Made by a program: the position numbers and the translations under genes
Shown here: one piece after another, positions 8,041 to 17,109 of the stretch
How positions within the stretch are numbered: position 1 is the stretch's first letter
Layout of the letters: each line of letters opens with the position of its first letter
Notes under the pieces: model-generated
Told to the model about the DNA's origin: nothing
The model's input: only the letters and a program-made list of their open reading frames with translations
The model's database searches: none
From: Clostridium_AM sp964554365
GTDB taxonomy: Bacteria > Bacillota > Clostridia > Clostridiales > Clostridiaceae
Assembly: GCA_964554365.1 (NCBI GenBank)
Contig: CAZKOJ010000004.1
Location: 1-64,000, forward strand
Length of the DNA stretch: 64,000 bases
Direction of reading: 5' to 3'

Positions 8041-9174
8041 ATGAGTGAAAAATTATTTTTATCAATTTACCTATTTTTTATTATGGTTATAATACTTGGA
8101 TTGCAAATCATTACTCCTAATCTTACAAGAAAAGAGCTTGTACTTGGAGTAAGGATTCCTTTAGAAGAAATACATTGTAAAGAAATTAAGGAAATACACA
8201 AAAAATTTATAAAAAATAATTTGATTGTGGGAATTCCTTTTATACTTTTTTTTACTTTTTTAAATTATAAGTTATTTAGTACAGGTATGTTTTTGTTTAC
8301 AACATTTACTTTTATATTTATAAATTTTGGAGTATATATGATTTCAAATAAAGAAGTAAAAAAAATAAAAGCTGAAAAAGGATGGCTAAAAAGTAAAAAA
8401 CAGGTTGTTACTATAGATACTTCTTTTAGTAGAGAAAGAAATAGTAAAATGCTTATATCTTCATGGTATTTTTTAATTCCTGTGGCTATAATACTTTTAA
8501 ATATAATTTTAGGATATACCTATTATGAAGTATTACCAAGTAGAGTGCCTACTCACTGGGACTTTGCAGGAAACATTACAGGGTATCAAAATAAATCTAC
8601 AATGCTCATATGGGAAATACCTCTTACTCAGATTTTTGTTACAGTAATTTTTTTCATAAGCTATAAGGCAATAGGATGGTCAAAACAGCAGATAAGCTCG
8701 TCCAATCCCGAAGAAGGAAAAGTGAGAAATAGAGTTTTTAGAAGAGTGTGGTCTGTGTATATGGTGATATTTTCTATAATCACAAATCTTTTAATTACAT
8801 TAGGAACACTGCAAATATTTAGGGTATTTAATATAAGCAATTCATATGTAAATTTTGCAATTATATTTTTTCTAGTAGTTTCAATAGGAGGTAGTATAGT
8901 TATTTCTATAAAGGTAGGTCAAGGTGGAAGTAATTTAAAGCTTGGTGATAAAAAAGGAGAAGATTTACCTTCTTCAGATAGAGATGATGATATGTATTGG
9001 AAATTTGGAAACAGTGTATATTATAATTCAAATGATCCATCATTATTTGTAGAAAAAAGATTTGGAGTAGGGTGGACTATAAATGCAGGAAGACCTTTAG
9101 GTATGGGTATATACATTGGTATAATAATATTTACAATTGTGGTTATAGTTATGGCTACATTGTCAAAAAATTAA
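8041..9174 (+). CDS. DUF1648/DUF5808 membrane protein (SdpI-related)
   Basis: 377 residues with about eight membrane segments. The signature LPSRVPTHWDFAG of DUF1648 starts near residue 165; that domain also occurs in SdpI, the immunity protein against the SdpC toxin of B. subtilis. The C-terminal soluble portion (YWKFGNSVYYNSNDPSLFV and GVGWTINAGRPLG) matches DUF5808. AGGAGG precedes the ATG at 8041. It is co-transcribed with the GntR gene. An immunity or envelope-stress role is an inference. Confidence 0.82.
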   Translation: MSEKLFLSIYLFFIMVIILGLQIITPNLTRKELVLGVRIPLEEIHCKEIKEIHKKFIKNNLIVGIPFILFFTFLNYKLFSTGMFLFTTFTFIFINFGVYMISNKEVKKIKAEKGWLKSKKQVVTIDTSFSRERNSKMLISSWYFLIPVAIILLNIILGYTYYEVLPSRVPTHWDFAGNITGYQNKSTMLIWEIPLTQIFVTVIFFISYKAIGWSKQQISSSNPEEGKVRNRVFRRVWSVYMVIFSIITNLLITLGTLQIFRVFNISNSYVNFAIIFFLVVSIGGSIVISIKVGQGGSNLKLGDKKGEDLPSSDRDDDMYWKFGNSVYYNSNDPSLFVEKRFGVGWTINAGRPLGMGIYIGIIIFTIVVIVMATLSKN

Positions 9175-9267
9175 GTAGAAAGAAATTAATTTATAAGTAG
9201 TGAATTGTTTTTTTATAATTACTCATATTATATATTGTGAATAATTTTTAATTTATAGGAGAAAAAT

Positions 9268-9792
9268 ATGCCGGGAGATGTATCAAGTCATACTAAGTAT
9301 AGTGTTAAGTTACCTTATCCAGAAGTAAAGGTAGAGGAGAAAAATCAGGTATATGCCAATCTGCTTCTTGAAGATTATGCAGGTATGGTCAGTGAGCTTA
9401 CTGCCATAAATCTATATGTGTATCAACATATTATTGGCAAAGGATATTATGAAGATTATGCAGAACTTATAGGAGGAGTGTCTATTTCAGAAATGAAACA
9501 CTTAGAACTTTTAGCAAAAACTATTAGTTTGTTAGGTGTGAAGCCAGTATATACTAATTCTATTTGTCCTTGTAATCAAGTATGGACTGCAAAATATGTT
9601 AATTTTGATATTGATATAAAGAATATGATTTTGGAAGATATTAGGTCAGAGGAAAAGGCAATCAATCAATATAATCGTCATATTTGTTTAATTGATGATA
9701 AGTATATAAAAAAATTACTTAATAGAATTATATTAGATGAAGAATTACATTTAAAGTATTTTAATAAAATGTGTAAAAAGTATTGCTGTTAA
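9268..9792 (+). CDS. Ferritin-like di-iron protein
   Basis: 174 residues in a four-helix arrangement with the repeated acidic/His metal ligands of the ferritin/rubrerythrin superfamily: SELTAIN, SEMKHLELL, RSEEKAINQYNRH and DEELHLKYF. A cysteine cluster CPC occurs mid-chain and the C terminus ends CKKYCC. It may handle iron or peroxide in an anaerobe. The ATG follows ATAGGAG. No partner gene is adjacent; it has its own terminator downstream. Confidence 0.78.
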   Translation: MPGDVSSHTKYSVKLPYPEVKVEEKNQVYANLLLEDYAGMVSELTAINLYVYQHIIGKGYYEDYAELIGGVSISEMKHLELLAKTISLLGVKPVYTNSICPCNQVWTAKYVNFDIDIKNMILEDIRSEEKAINQYNRHICLIDDKYIKKLLNRIILDEELHLKYFNKMCKKYCC

Positions 9793-9830
9793 GCAATTAA
9801 AATGAAACTCCACCTGTTCTTTAATTATCT

Positions 9831-9870
9831 AGGCTGTTGGTAAAATAATTTATCAACAGCCTTTTTATAA
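9831..9870 (+). terminator. Intrinsic terminator after the ferritin-like gene
   Basis: Arms AGGCTGTTG (9831-9839) and CAACAGCCT (9854-9862) followed by TTTTATAACTTTTTA. The inner TAAA/TTTA bases extend the stem. Confidence 0.88.
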
Positions 9871-9906
9871 CTTTTTATCCTATGATTAACCACTCTAGAA
9901 ATCTGT

Positions 9907-10344
9907 TTATAGAAGTTCCATAGCGGATTTTTTTAATGATTCTATTTTACTTTCATAATCAACAACGGTAATATCATAAATATCTTTAACCATTTTGAAG
10001 TAATTTAAAAAATCATGTTGTTTTTCTTTGTTTATATTAAAATGAACAGCTAGGTTATCTAAAAAGACTTCTTCTTTTTCTTCATAAGAGCCATCTACTA
10101 ATGCTAGACCAACTAATTCAAAATAAACTATATGTTTAACTATTTGTGTAGAGTCTACTAATTCTTTAACAGCAGATTCAAAAGTTAAATCTTCTATAGT
10201 TTCATTAGTTAGGGAAAGTTCTTCAATATATTCGTCAATTAAGTCTTTTTCATTGTCAGCAAACACCGTATCTATTTTAGATAACATTTGGACTAAATTA
10301 ATAAAGGCAATAGATTGTTTTTTATTAAGTTCATTTAAAAACAT
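9907..10344 (-). CDS. TerB-like helical protein
   Basis: 145 residues, all helical and acidic, with the pattern of the TerB/DjlA N-terminal fold: VQMLSKIDTVFADNEKDLI in the first half and FELVGLALVDGSYEEKEEVFL in the second. TerB domains are linked to tellurite resistance and membrane-associated stress complexes, but no ter genes are nearby, so the function here is unknown. AGAGGGGG lies 6 nt before the ATG. It is a monocistronic leftward gene. Confidence 0.62.
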   Translation of the reverse strand: MFLNELNKKQSIAFINLVQMLSKIDTVFADNEKDLIDEYIEELSLTNETIEDLTFESAVKELVDSTQIVKHIVYFELVGLALVDGSYEEKEEVFLDNLAVHFNINKEKQHDFLNYFKMVKDIYDITVVDYESKIESLKKSAMELL

Positions 10345-10453
10345 ACAAATCCCCCTCTAAACTATTCTTCTATTAATATATTACAACATAAAAATCTAAG
10401 TGGGAATACAATATTAAAAATTAAATGTTTTTTTAATGATAGATAAGTTGGTA

Positions 10454-11329
10454 TTAAGGTATTTTGGAAATGTCTGATAACATTTTGCAATATTTTTTTG
10501 GCGAAAGTCCAAACATCTTTTTAAATGCCCTTACAAAATTAGAATAGTCTCCAAAGCCACATTCTAAACAGGTTTCTGTTATGTTTTTTCCATTTTGTAT
10601 TAATGAATTAGACATAACAAGCCTTTTTTGAAGTATATAACTATGAATGGTATATCCAGTTTGCAGCTTGAACTTATGCATAAGATAATATTTGCTCATA
10701 AAAAATTTAGAAGAAAGAGTATCTATAGATAAATGTTCACTTAAATTGTCATTTATATAATTTAAAACATTACTAATGCTTTCATCATATTCAATATCTA
10801 CCAACTGTTTATTATTCTCCATTCCTAAAAATAATCTATTAACATAAATTATAAATTGTAAAAATATTGAGTTCTTAAGTATTTCACATCCAAAGTCATT
10901 ATTTTTACAAGCATCTTCTATTGAAAAAAGTAAGTTTTTTATGTTTAAAAGCCACTGACCATCTAATCTTAATAAATTAAACTTTTGTTTTGAAGCTAGT
11001 TCAAAGCAAGATAAAAGGTTACATCCATTGTTATGTTTTATTAAAAAATCTGAATTAACCCAAATAATTATACGTTCATAAATACTATCATGCGCTATTA
11101 TGGCCTTATGTATATCATTATTGTTTACAAGAAGTATATCCCATGGCTTTAGTTTATAAGACTTACCTTCTATAAGATAAGTTACATCACCAGATATAAA
11201 AATCACTACTTTATTAAAATTATGATAGTGAAATTGAAATTCTGTATGCTCTTTATCCTTTAAGTGAAATATCTGAAAATCTCTTTTCAAATAGCCTCTT
11301 TTTATTTTTAAACTTTCATTTTCTATCAT
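10454..11329 (-). CDS. AraC-family regulator with cupin sensor
   Basis: 291 residues: an N-terminal cupin-type binding domain (FQFHYHNFNKVVIFISGD, then KPWDILLVNNNDIH) and a C-terminal pair of helix-turn-helix units (SIDTLSSKFFMSKYYLMHKFK and ETCLECGFGDYSNFVRAFKKMFGLSPKKY). GGAGG lies 7 nt before the ATG. It is transcribed divergently from the DAACS symporter gene across a 159-bp gap, so it most likely activates that transporter in response to a small ligand (inference from position). Confidence 0.88.
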   Translation of the reverse strand: MIENESLKIKRGYLKRDFQIFHLKDKEHTEFQFHYHNFNKVVIFISGDVTYLIEGKSYKLKPWDILLVNNNDIHKAIIAHDSIYERIIIWVNSDFLIKHNNGCNLLSCFELASKQKFNLLRLDGQWLLNIKNLLFSIEDACKNNDFGCEILKNSIFLQFIIYVNRLFLGMENNKQLVDIEYDESISNVLNYINDNLSEHLSIDTLSSKFFMSKYYLMHKFKLQTGYTIHSYILQKRLVMSNSLIQNGKNITETCLECGFGDYSNFVRAFKKMFGLSPKKYCKMLSDISKIP

Positions 11330-11488
11330 ATAACTACCTCCATTTTTAGATTTTAAAGTACTTAATTATATGCTATAGCAGTTTTTGCAATGTTTCAAGC
11401 ATTTTTAGCAATAAATATAGCAAAAAATTAGAATATAATGATTATGTAAGAATGCAAAAAAAATCACAATATGACTGGAGGTATGGAA

Positions 11489-12745
11489 ATGAAATTATTC
11501 TTTAAAAATTATAAATCTTCTATTATATTAATATGTTCCATAATTATAGGTGGAATTCTAGGTCTTATTTTAGGTCCCAAAACATCTATACTTAAACCCT
11601 TTGGAAATTTATTTCTGAATTTAATGTTCATGATAATAACGCCACTAGTATTTTTTAGTGTTACTTCAGCTATAGCTAATATGAGTGGTATGAAAAGACT
11701 TGGAAAAATCATGGGGAATATATTTATAGTATTTACATGTACAGCTCTTATAGCTGCTGTAATTGGAATTTTAGGTGCTTTCATAATGAATCCTGCAAAG
11801 GGTATAGATTACTTAGCTATGAAAAGCATGGTAGGTGATGCGGGAGACACTGTCCAAAAAGCTAAACAAGTTGGAATTTTACAGCAGCTTGTAAATACCA
11901 TTACTGTTACAGATTTTGTGGCTTTATTTTCTAAAAGTAATATGCTACAACTTATTGTATTTTCAATAATTTTTGGTGTTTCTACAGCTATGGTTGGAGA
12001 AAAAGCGCAGCCAGTTGCTAAGTTTTTATCAGCAGGATCAAATGTAATGATGAAGATGGTAACTATTGTAATGTATTATGCACCAATAGGTCTTGGCTGT
12101 TATTTTGCCACTGTAATAGGAGAGCTTGGTCCTCAAATACTTCAAGGATACTTGAGAGTATTCATACTTTATATAATTCTTACAGTAGTTTATTATTTTG
12201 GATTTTTTACTATTTATGCTTTCATAGCTGGTGGTAAAGAAGGAGTGAAGATTTTTTGGAAAAATGCTGTAGCACCATCAGTAACAGCTATTGCTACATG
12301 TTCCAGTGCTGCATGTATTCCTACTAATCTACAATCTACAAAAAATATGGGAGTACCAGATGACATAGCTGAAACTGTAATTCCTCTTGGAGCTAATATC
12401 CATAAAGATGGTTCTGTATTTGGGGGAGTTATGAAAATTACTTTCTTATTTGGTATATTTGGAAGAGATATGACTAGTGTTTCAACCATACTAGGTATTA
12501 TAGTAGTATCCTTTCTAGTTGGTGCTGTTATGGCGGCTATTCCAAGCGGAGGTATGATTGGTGAAATGCTAATACTAAGTATTTATGGATTTCCACCAGA
12601 AGTATTACCAATAATTGCTGTTATAAGTGTAATAATAGATGTTCCAGCAACTTTGTTAAATTCTACTGGGAACACCGTATGTGCTATGTTAATAGGGAGG
12701 CTAGTGGAAGGAAAAAAATATATACAAAAGAGCATTGCTAGTTAA
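11489..12745 (+). CDS. Dicarboxylate/amino-acid:cation symporter (DAACS family)
   Basis: 418 residues, multi-spanning, with the two DAACS hairpin motifs: CSSAACIPTNL (serine-rich HP1) and PLGANIHKDGS (normally P-GAT-N-DG). In TM8, aligned by eye with GltPh, the acidic-substrate arginine (R397) is alanine (DVPATLLN) and the Na-site aspartate (D405) is asparagine (STGN). This argues against a standard glutamate/aspartate carrier. The start at 11489 is set by GGAGG 7 nt upstream; an earlier ATG at 11471 precedes that site. Probably controlled by the divergent AraC regulator. Confidence 0.85.
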   Translation: MKLFFKNYKSSIILICSIIIGGILGLILGPKTSILKPFGNLFLNLMFMIITPLVFFSVTSAIANMSGMKRLGKIMGNIFIVFTCTALIAAVIGILGAFIMNPAKGIDYLAMKSMVGDAGDTVQKAKQVGILQQLVNTITVTDFVALFSKSNMLQLIVFSIIFGVSTAMVGEKAQPVAKFLSAGSNVMMKMVTIVMYYAPIGLGCYFATVIGELGPQILQGYLRVFILYIILTVVYYFGFFTIYAFIAGGKEGVKIFWKNAVAPSVTAIATCSSAACIPTNLQSTKNMGVPDDIAETVIPLGANIHKDGSVFGGVMKITFLFGIFGRDMTSVSTILGIIVVSFLVGAVMAAIPSGGMIGEMLILSIYGFPPEVLPIIAVISVIIDVPATLLNSTGNTVCAMLIGRLVEGKKYIQKSIAS

Positions 12746-12759
12746 ACAGATTTATTAGT

Positions 12760-12854
12760 ATCAGGTGGGGGTTTGAATCCCATCTGATGCTTAGAAATAG
12801 TTATCCAGGGACGTAGCTCGCCCTTTACTATTAGAGCGGATAGTCATGGGATAA
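12760..12854 (+). ncRNA. Structured repeat element, copy A
   Basis: A hairpin with arms ATCAGGTGGG (12760-12769) and CCCATCTGAT (12779-12788), then CTTAGAAA, then a core that starts TTATCCAGGG (12801) and ends GGATAA (12849-12854). The core shares with copies B and C the flanks TTATCYAGGGNCGTAGC and GATAGNCATSGGATAA, while the enclosed stem differs but remains paired (GCTC/GAGC here). It lies between the symporter stop and a terminator. It may be a riboregulator or a non-autonomous mobile element; neither is proven. Confidence 0.6.
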
Positions 12855-12856
12855 AT

Positions 12857-12912
12857 AGAAGGGCTCGATGATATTATGGTTTTACCATAATATCTACCGA
12901 ACCCTTCTTTTA
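12857..12912. terminator. Bidirectional terminator between the symporter and MATE genes
   Basis: Outer arms AGAAGGG (12857-12863) and CCCTTCT (12902-12908), inner arms GATATTATGG (12870-12879) and CCATAATATC (12885-12894), loop TTTTA. It is followed by TTTTATG. It separates two convergent genes. Confidence 0.8.
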
Positions 12913-12940
12913 TGTTAACGGAGGTTATAATATTTTAAGG

Positions 12941-14362
12941 CTATCTGGCTTCATTAAGTAATTTTCTATAGGCTGGTTTAACAGCTTTTTTACTTTGAAA
13001 TTCAACATATCTGTCATTAAGAGAAGCCATAGCTTTTTTCATATAAAACACTCCCGTAATTGCAGATATTAAATCTGAAGCAGGATGGGCAATCCATGCG
13101 CCCATAACACCTGAAAATTTAACTAGTATTAAAAGTATTGGAATAAATATAAGAAGCTGTCTGTATATGGATAGTACAAAAGAAAGTCTAGCTTCTTCTA
13201 TTGCTTGATAGTAGTATATAGCTACAAAATAAGGTGCTATACATGGGAAAATAGAGATTACTATTCTAAATGCTATTACAGCTTCATTTAATATATCCTT
13301 TTCTTTTACAAAACTTCCTATTACTTGAGGTGCTAAAACAAGCATTACAATCCATATTATTATGGAGGTAATAGAGACGGCAATTGTAGACTCCTTAACA
13401 ATTTCTTTTAATCTCTTATAATTCTTCGCACCATAGTTAAAGGCTACCATAGGTTGCATAGCAGAAGTTATTCCTATAATGGTTATATACATAAACATGG
13501 ATACCTTAGTTATGATTCCCACTATAATTATGGCAGTATCGCCACCTTCTGCAACTAGAAGATTATTTAAAATTATAGCTACCACAGCATCAGATATTTC
13601 CACAATAAAAGTAGAAAAGCCTACGCACAGTATAGATAGGATTATACTTTTATTAAAAGTAAAGCTAAAGGATAAATTCAGTTTCTTATTTAGCTTTAAT
13701 AAATAATGGAACATATATATAGCTGATATAGCTTGAGATACTACAGTAGCAATGGCTGCACCTGAAACACCAAAAGATAACACAATTACTAATATATAAT
13801 TTATTATTATATTACATACAGCACCTATAGAAGTAGCTACTAAATTAGCTTTAGCATTTCCAAGGGCTATCATAATATAACCTACAATAACTGTGGAACA
13901 TTGGAACAATCCACCTAAAATCACAATACTAACATATTGGTCAGCATAAGAAAAAATAGTGTCTGTTGCACCTAAGTGGGTTAGGATGAAGCTTTTGAAA
14001 ACATATATAAGCATTATAATTATTGAAATACCAACAATCATAATGGATAAAGCGTTGGTTATTATCTGACCTACCTTTTCATGATTTTTTTCTCCTAAAC
14101 TCCTAGCTACGAAGGTAGAAGCTCCTACTGCAATCAAAAGTCCTATAGATATTATAAGTCTTTGAATAGGGAAAGCTATAGTTAAAGCACCTATGGCTGT
14201 GGCACCGATAGCTCTTCCTACAAATATGGTATCTACCATATTGTAAAGTTCTGCAACGAATAAGGATATTATAGCTGGTATGGCAAATTTCAATAGCACT
14301 TTACTTACTTTTCCTGAAGAAAAGTCTGAGCTATTAGAAATATTCTTTGTGTTTAAAGCCAT
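12941..14362 (-). CDS. MATE-family multidrug/sodium antiporter
   Basis: 473 residues with about 12 membrane segments in two related halves, each beginning with the MATE pattern (KVLLKFAIPAIISLFVAELYNMVDTIFVG-like, quoted in part as AELYNMVDTIFVGR; second half GITSAMQPMVAFNYGAKNY). The family exports cationic compounds in exchange for Na+ or H+. ATG at 14362 is preferred over a GTG three codons earlier because AAAGGTG lies just upstream of it. A second MATE gene of the same subfamily occurs at 46285. Confidence 0.9.
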   Translation of the reverse strand: MALNTKNISNSSDFSSGKVSKVLLKFAIPAIISLFVAELYNMVDTIFVGRAIGATAIGALTIAFPIQRLIISIGLLIAVGASTFVARSLGEKNHEKVGQIITNALSIMIVGISIIIMLIYVFKSFILTHLGATDTIFSYADQYVSIVILGGLFQCSTVIVGYIMIALGNAKANLVATSIGAVCNIIINYILVIVLSFGVSGAAIATVVSQAISAIYMFHYLLKLNKKLNLSFSFTFNKSIILSILCVGFSTFIVEISDAVVAIILNNLLVAEGGDTAIIIVGIITKVSMFMYITIIGITSAMQPMVAFNYGAKNYKRLKEIVKESTIAVSITSIIIWIVMLVLAPQVIGSFVKEKDILNEAVIAFRIVISIFPCIAPYFVAIYYYQAIEEARLSFVLSIYRQLLIFIPILLILVKFSGVMGAWIAHPASDLISAITGVFYMKKAMASLNDRYVEFQSKKAVKPAYRKLLNEAR

Positions 14363-14522
14363 AATTATCACCTTTATATCCTTTCTGTAATTTAATTTTT
14401 TACCGTATAATATAATTATAGTGTAAAAAAACGTACATTACATTGACTTAAATGCTCAATAAAAGGTATAAAACTGTTTACTTAAGTAAATGTTATTTTA
14501 TGTAAATAAGCAAAAAAGCACC

Positions 14523-16595
14523 TTAATAAAGATGCTTTTGTACTTTTTTTAGTATTATGAGAACGGCCCCATAACCCTGTACTTTAGGAATTATATTATA
14601 AATATTACTTTTTTTTGCATAGCTAAAAGATATTTTAGGGAAAGACGCATTACTTAAAAGTTCTAGTTCATCTTCTGTAAGTCTTTTAGGTTTACCCGTT
14701 TTAACCCAATAATCATAAGCAGAAGCTACTTTTTCATTTATCTCATATCTTACTACTTTATAATCATAAAATAAGTTTGATATATTTAAAGAAAATTTTC
14801 TTTCAGCAGTATTTTTAATCCCTCTTCTTTTTAACATGTCCTGAAACATTATCAGGTTGGATATTTCATCACTATAACTGCACAACAGTATTTGTATATC
14901 TTCCCCCATTTTTGTTACTATACATCCATCATCTTTATATATAAGCTTATTTCCCAGTTTTGATAGAAAATAATAAGCATAGTAGGAAGGTTTTTTTATA
15001 CCATTTTGAGTTATAAGGGCAGAATCACCGAAAAACAACTCATTAGAAATGTTCATAGTATAATTTATATTATCAAAAGCTTTAAAATATAATTTATTTT
15101 CTTGTATAAAGTTTTGTATTATATAGGGTATCATATAGCAAGTGTCATATATTGAATCACTTTTCAAATCATTAATTTCGTAACTAACTAGCTGCATATA
15201 ATCTTCTAAAAGTTCTTCTATAGTATCTATATTTTCTTTAGTAAACTCACCTTTAACTTGAAATCGCCATTTCCCCAGCTCATAATCTCCAAATTCTTCT
15301 CTAAAGTAATATATGAAGCTGTTCAAAATATCCAATAACTTATCATACTCTATAGTATCTTGTATTACTATAAAAGGTCTTAAATCTATAGAAATTAAAA
15401 ATTGTATAAGGTTTTTTACATCACTCCAATTGAAAAAATTACTTTCCTTTGAACATATTACTCCCATATCTATTGAAAATACTTCATATAACATAGCATA
15501 TTTAAAGTCTACATCTTTTTGTATGTTAATTAAAAAATTTCTATGGGATTCCTTTAAAAGATCTTTAGCCTTTCCCATATTTATTATTTCCATAAAGTCA
15601 TGATTAAAGTCTTCACCTTCTAGTGAAGCATCTATGTTTAATTTTATTATTTTATTTTCATAATTGAATCTATCATAATCCTCTAAATATATTGAAATAT
15701 ATTCTAAGGTATCTTTTATATCTAGTATAGTAAATTTTTTTAGTTTTTCTAAAGCTATATCATCTATTTTATATTTCTTCCTATATTGAAGAGGTGTACA
15801 TTTGTAATGCTTTTTAAAATGTTTGTTAAAATACCTGCTGTGAGAAAAACCTAATTCATCTGATATTTCTGATATGCTTTTATCTGTATCTAAGAGGAAT
15901 TTTATGGATTCTTCCACTCTGGTTAAATTTAAAAGATCTTTAAAACCATAGCCCATAGTATTTTTTATTTCGTGAGATAGATAATCAGAACTTAAATATT
16001 CTCTTTTAGCTATATCTTGAAGGCTTATTTTATCCTTATAATTGTTATATATATATCGTACTATTCTATCATATCTTTCAAATTGCTCTTCATTTTCCTT
16101 TAAATTATCTTTTTCATATATAAGTTGATGAAAGTTATTTATAAGATGATATAAAAGATCAACTAAAGTATCTTCAATGTAATCTTCATATTTATCCTGT
16201 TTTTGTATAGCCTCACAGGCTAATATGGATAGATATGATCTGAGTATACAGTACTTTTCTTCCTCTTGAGCTCCCGTTTCTGAAGAATTAGTATAGAAAA
16301 AAACATTTCGTATTCCCTTAAAGTATTTTTCAAAAAAACTTGGTTCTATATGAAAAGATAGCACTCTATTTTCTTCATCATTACTTTGTATACTGTGTGC
16401 TTCATCAGAATTTATTATTTCTATTTCTCCTGGATATACCTCGTAGTGACCTGCGTCTAAAGTTATATTTATAACTCCCTTTAGCACGAATAGTATTTCT
16501 ATAGAATCATGCCAATGAATGGGATATTGTAAAATATTTATTAAAGACATTGTAATAGGCAAGTCAGCGAGATAAGTTATGTATTCTCTTCTCAT
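14523..16595 (-). CDS. AraC-family regulator fused to a GH39-like domain
   Basis: 690 residues. An N-terminal cupin (HWHDSIEILFVLKG, GEIEIINSDEAH) is followed by an AraC helix-turn-helix pair at about 185-280 (SLQDIAKREYLSSDYLSHEIK, ISDELGFSHSRYFNKHFKKH). The remaining 400 residues resemble the beta-xylosidase (GH39)-like region found in AraC regulators of sugar genes. No sugar operon is adjacent; the GGDEF gene is divergent and the MATE gene lies downstream. Its 5' leader contains structured element B. AGGAGG precedes the ATG at 16595. Confidence 0.82.
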   Translation of the reverse strand: MRREYITYLADLPITMSLINILQYPIHWHDSIEILFVLKGVINITLDAGHYEVYPGEIEIINSDEAHSIQSNDEENRVLSFHIEPSFFEKYFKGIRNVFFYTNSSETGAQEEEKYCILRSYLSILACEAIQKQDKYEDYIEDTLVDLLYHLINNFHQLIYEKDNLKENEEQFERYDRIVRYIYNNYKDKISLQDIAKREYLSSDYLSHEIKNTMGYGFKDLLNLTRVEESIKFLLDTDKSISEISDELGFSHSRYFNKHFKKHYKCTPLQYRKKYKIDDIALEKLKKFTILDIKDTLEYISIYLEDYDRFNYENKIIKLNIDASLEGEDFNHDFMEIINMGKAKDLLKESHRNFLINIQKDVDFKYAMLYEVFSIDMGVICSKESNFFNWSDVKNLIQFLISIDLRPFIVIQDTIEYDKLLDILNSFIYYFREEFGDYELGKWRFQVKGEFTKENIDTIEELLEDYMQLVSYEINDLKSDSIYDTCYMIPYIIQNFIQENKLYFKAFDNINYTMNISNELFFGDSALITQNGIKKPSYYAYYFLSKLGNKLIYKDDGCIVTKMGEDIQILLCSYSDEISNLIMFQDMLKRRGIKNTAERKFSLNISNLFYDYKVVRYEINEKVASAYDYWVKTGKPKRLTEDELELLSNASFPKISFSYAKKSNIYNIIPKVQGYGAVLIILKKVQKHLY

Positions 16596-16661
16596 AATTT
16601 TCCTCCTAAAATTTATCCGCTTCTAGCATTCAGGTAAAGTGAAAATTTCACCTAAAAATGT

Positions 16662-16840
16662 TTATCCGATGTCTATCACCGCTAATACCCCAACTTATAG
16701 AAGTTGTGGATAAGCGGTGCTACGACCCTGGATAACGGTTTCTAAGCTTCAGATGGGGGTAAAATGTCGAAATGGGATTTAACAAGCAAATTATTATTAA
16801 TTTACTCTGGAGTCGAAGACAAAAAACTCCATCTGAAGCC
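16662..16840 (-). ncRNA. Structured repeat element, copy B, in the leader of the AraC-GH39 gene
   Basis: Read leftward: a long hairpin with arms around CTTCAGATGG (16831-16840 region) and CCATCTGAAG (16747-16757 region), then CTTAG, then the core starting TTATCCAGGGTCGTAGC (16735 downward) and ending GACATCGGATAA (16662). The core's inner stem is CACCGC/GCGGTG. It ends about 67 nt before the AraC-GH39 start, with another hairpin-forming stretch (AGGTGAAATTTTCACTT) between. Position would suit cis-regulation. Confidence 0.6.
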
Positions 16841-17109
16841 AAGAATCCTGTTTATATTAAATATTATATCATACACGGAACTGTGTTATTTTTTCAAATA
16901 CAATATCATAGGAGTATATGATAATATGACAATAAAAAAAATTAATTATGCAGTATAATTCACACTTCTTAACTTATATTTCATATATCATGCAATATAC
17001 GCATAAGTACTATTGTAAAGTTTCATATGTTTATGATAAAATTTAAATATAAACTTTCAAATTAATTGTAGAGATGTATAATTTTATAAATATTCAAGAG
17101 GTGGAAAAA
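16841..17109. other. AT-rich intergenic region between divergent AraC and GGDEF genes
   Basis: 269 nt with no gene-like ORF. It must hold the promoters of both divergent units. A possible extended -10 (TATGATAAAATTT, near 17030) is visible, but no confident -35/-10 pair could be assigned. Confidence 0.4.

Noticed and set aside
12760..12854. Elements A, B and C as c-di-GMP (GEMM), molybdenum-cofactor or T-box riboswitches
   Set aside because: None of the hallmark sequences of these classes is present; the conserved flanks differ, and the copies sit beside unrelated genes.
16764..16958. A 64-codon ORF inside the region of element B
   Set aside because: It runs through a hairpin arm of the repeat element, lacks an RBS and resembles no protein.
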